The translations under genes and the position numbers were made by a program. The notes beneath the pieces are model-generated. The model saw only the letters and a program-made list of their open reading frames with translations. It searched no databases and was not told the DNA's origin. Below are positions 6,041-7,007 of a DNA stretch of 7,007 nt, one piece after another. Position 1 is the first letter of the stretch; each line of letters opens with the position of its first letter. The DNA lies in NCBI GenBank assembly GCA_040382235.1, contig JBEIFV010000256.1, positions 1 to 7,007 of the forward strand. The letters are read 5' to 3'. Source of the DNA: JAEUOS01 sp040382235 (GTDB lineage Bacteria > Pseudomonadota > Gammaproteobacteria > Burkholderiales > JAEUOS01).

Positions 6041-6178
6041 GCATGTCTCCTGCGAGCTGTTCTTGTATCGCCGCAGGGTCGCGGCGCCTTGGCAAAGTAT
6101 GCCAGACGCCCATCGTGGCCTTGGGTGAGGCAGCCTTGTTCGATCGCCGGCGCAGGCATTGCGGCGACGCGTCGCGAT
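6041..6178 (-). other. stop-less junction between transporter and Bug receptor
   Basis: About 46 codons between the end of the last transporter helix and the Bug ATG are open in all three minus-strand frames. The translated linker is Arg/Pro/Cys-rich and resembles neither family, which suggests intergenic DNA read through. It holds a 6-bp perfect hairpin (CGCCGC/GCGGCG, 6069-6086) and the Bug Shine-Dalgarno (6047-6051). CGA codons, such as the one at 6142-6140, are one C-to-T change away from TGA. Confidence 0.6.
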
Positions 6179-7007
6179 GCCGGAGACGTGAATCGCCACC
6201 AGCACCTGCAAACCGACCGAGAGCGCCATCGCGGCGGAGTAGCCATGCGGATCCCAGCCGCCGGACGCGGTGCGCGGCCACTGGTCGAGAATCGCGCCGA
6301 TCGCCGACTGCAATACAAAGGCACAGCCCAGGGTCAGCGCGTTGATCGCGGTGGCAACACGGGCGGTCTGCTCGACCGGAAACATCTGGCCGACCGCGAT
6401 ATAGCCGGTAGGCCCGCCGGCGCCGCAAAAGGCGAACATCACCCACAGTCCGTTGACCAGCAGCGGCGCAGTCGGTTGCAGCATGAGTCCGATCTGTGCC
6501 GCCACCAGGCCGGCGGTGCACAGTACCGGCACCATGATCAGGGGCCAACCACGCGCCTGCACCCGGCTGGCGGCCCAGCCGATCGCCGGGCCGCCGGCCA
6601 TCATCGCCAGCGCGTACAACAGCAAGGTGTTGGCGCGTGCCGTACCGTCGAAGCCGGCGACGTCACGCAGCCAGGGCCCTGCCCACAGTCCGAGATAGGT
6701 GAAGTTCAGGATCGTGAGCATCGAGACGGCGGGGCCGAAACGCCAGAACAGGCGTGAGCCAAGAATCTGGCCGATCACCGCGCCTTCGGTCCTGAGGCTG
6801 CGGCGCGCGCCGCCGGTCGGCTTGTCACGCACGGCGATGAAAATCCACAAGGCCAACAGGATCGACGCGCCGCACAGGATCCAGAACACGCCGCGCCAGC
6901 CCAGCATCGGCAGTACCGCCTGCACCGGCGCGGTGGTCAGCACGCTGCCGAGCGACCCCACCATCATGGCCAGCCCGGTCATGGTGGTGACCTGTGTGGC
7001 GGTGAAC
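6041..7007 (-). CDS. major facilitator superfamily transporter, C-terminal part (5' end outside window)
   Basis: The frame is open from the right edge, beginning FTATQVTTMTGLAMM. The ATG at 6982 is internal to the family, so the start lies beyond the window. About eight hydrophobic segments are visible and fit helices 5-12 of a 12-helix inner-membrane carrier: MTGLAMMVGSLGSVLTTA; GVFWILCGASILLALWIFI; AVSMLTILNFTYLGLWAG; NTLLLYALAMMAGGPAIG; LIMVPVLCTAGLVAAQIG; LLVNGLWVMFAFCGAGGP; ATAINALTLGCAFVLQSA; AAMALSVGLQVLVAIHV. The hydrophilic stretch RDKPTGGARRSLRTEGA after the second matches the central cytoplasmic loop. The last helix ends near 6178. No stop codon follows, and the frame runs in frame through the Bug receptor to 5054, so the true C-terminus is undetermined; I end this entry at the Bug start. 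The substrate is unknown, and export or import cannot be decided. Confidence 0.8.

Noticed and set aside
5534..6757. Plus-strand open frame of 407 codons opposite the Bug and transporter genes
   Set aside because: Its translation is Gly/Arg/Gln-rich without domains, while the opposite strand encodes two unmistakable families.

Overview
The window is GC-rich, gene-dense bacterial chromosome. It carries a Bug/TctC-type periplasmic binding protein, a YhaJ-like LysR regulator beside a pirin, and an orphan acyl-CoA-ligase-like gene. This mix is typical of environmental Burkholderiales (Bordetella, Achromobacter, Cupriavidus, Comamonadaceae); that placement is inference from gene content, not a measured match. 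I saw no RNA gene, CRISPR array, insertion sequence or phage gene.

Layout from left to right: (1) 1-459, plus strand: the C-terminal part of an alpha/beta hydrolase cut by the left edge. (2) 482-2038, minus strand: a complete class I adenylate-forming enzyme (acyl-CoA synthetase-like), convergent with the hydrolase across only 22 bp. (3) 2039-2412: 374 bp with no convincing gene, AT-richer in patches, holding several inverted repeats and four copies of a TTGCAC hexamer. (4) 2413-3372, minus strand: a LysR-type regulator. (5) 3373-3464: a compact divergent control region with a near-palindromic, AT-rich LysR box. (6) 3465-4166, plus strand: a YhhW-type pirin. (7) 4382-4984, plus strand: a WrbA-type NAD(P)H:quinone oxidoreductase. 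(8) 4985-5053: two back-to-back stem-loops between convergent genes. (9) 5054-6040, minus strand: a Bug-family solute receptor. (10) 6041-7007, minus strand: the C-terminal two thirds of a major facilitator transporter, cut by the right edge.

The clearest functional unit is LysR / pirin / WrbA. The regulator resembles E. coli YhaJ, which also neighbours a pirin gene (yhaK). The pirin here has the four metal ligands of the quercetinase-type pirin YhhW, and WrbA reduces quinones by two electrons. Together they look like a small aromatic- or quinone-stress module controlled from a single LysR operator; the quinone link is inference.

The oddest structural point is at the right. The transporter has no stop codon before the Bug receptor and reads into it in frame, and none of the three minus-strand frames is closed in the junction. 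The Bug gene nevertheless has its own Shine-Dalgarno sequence, start codon and Tat-like signal peptide, so two adjacent genes with a lost stop codon is the most economical reading. I found no strong sign of a wholly new system.
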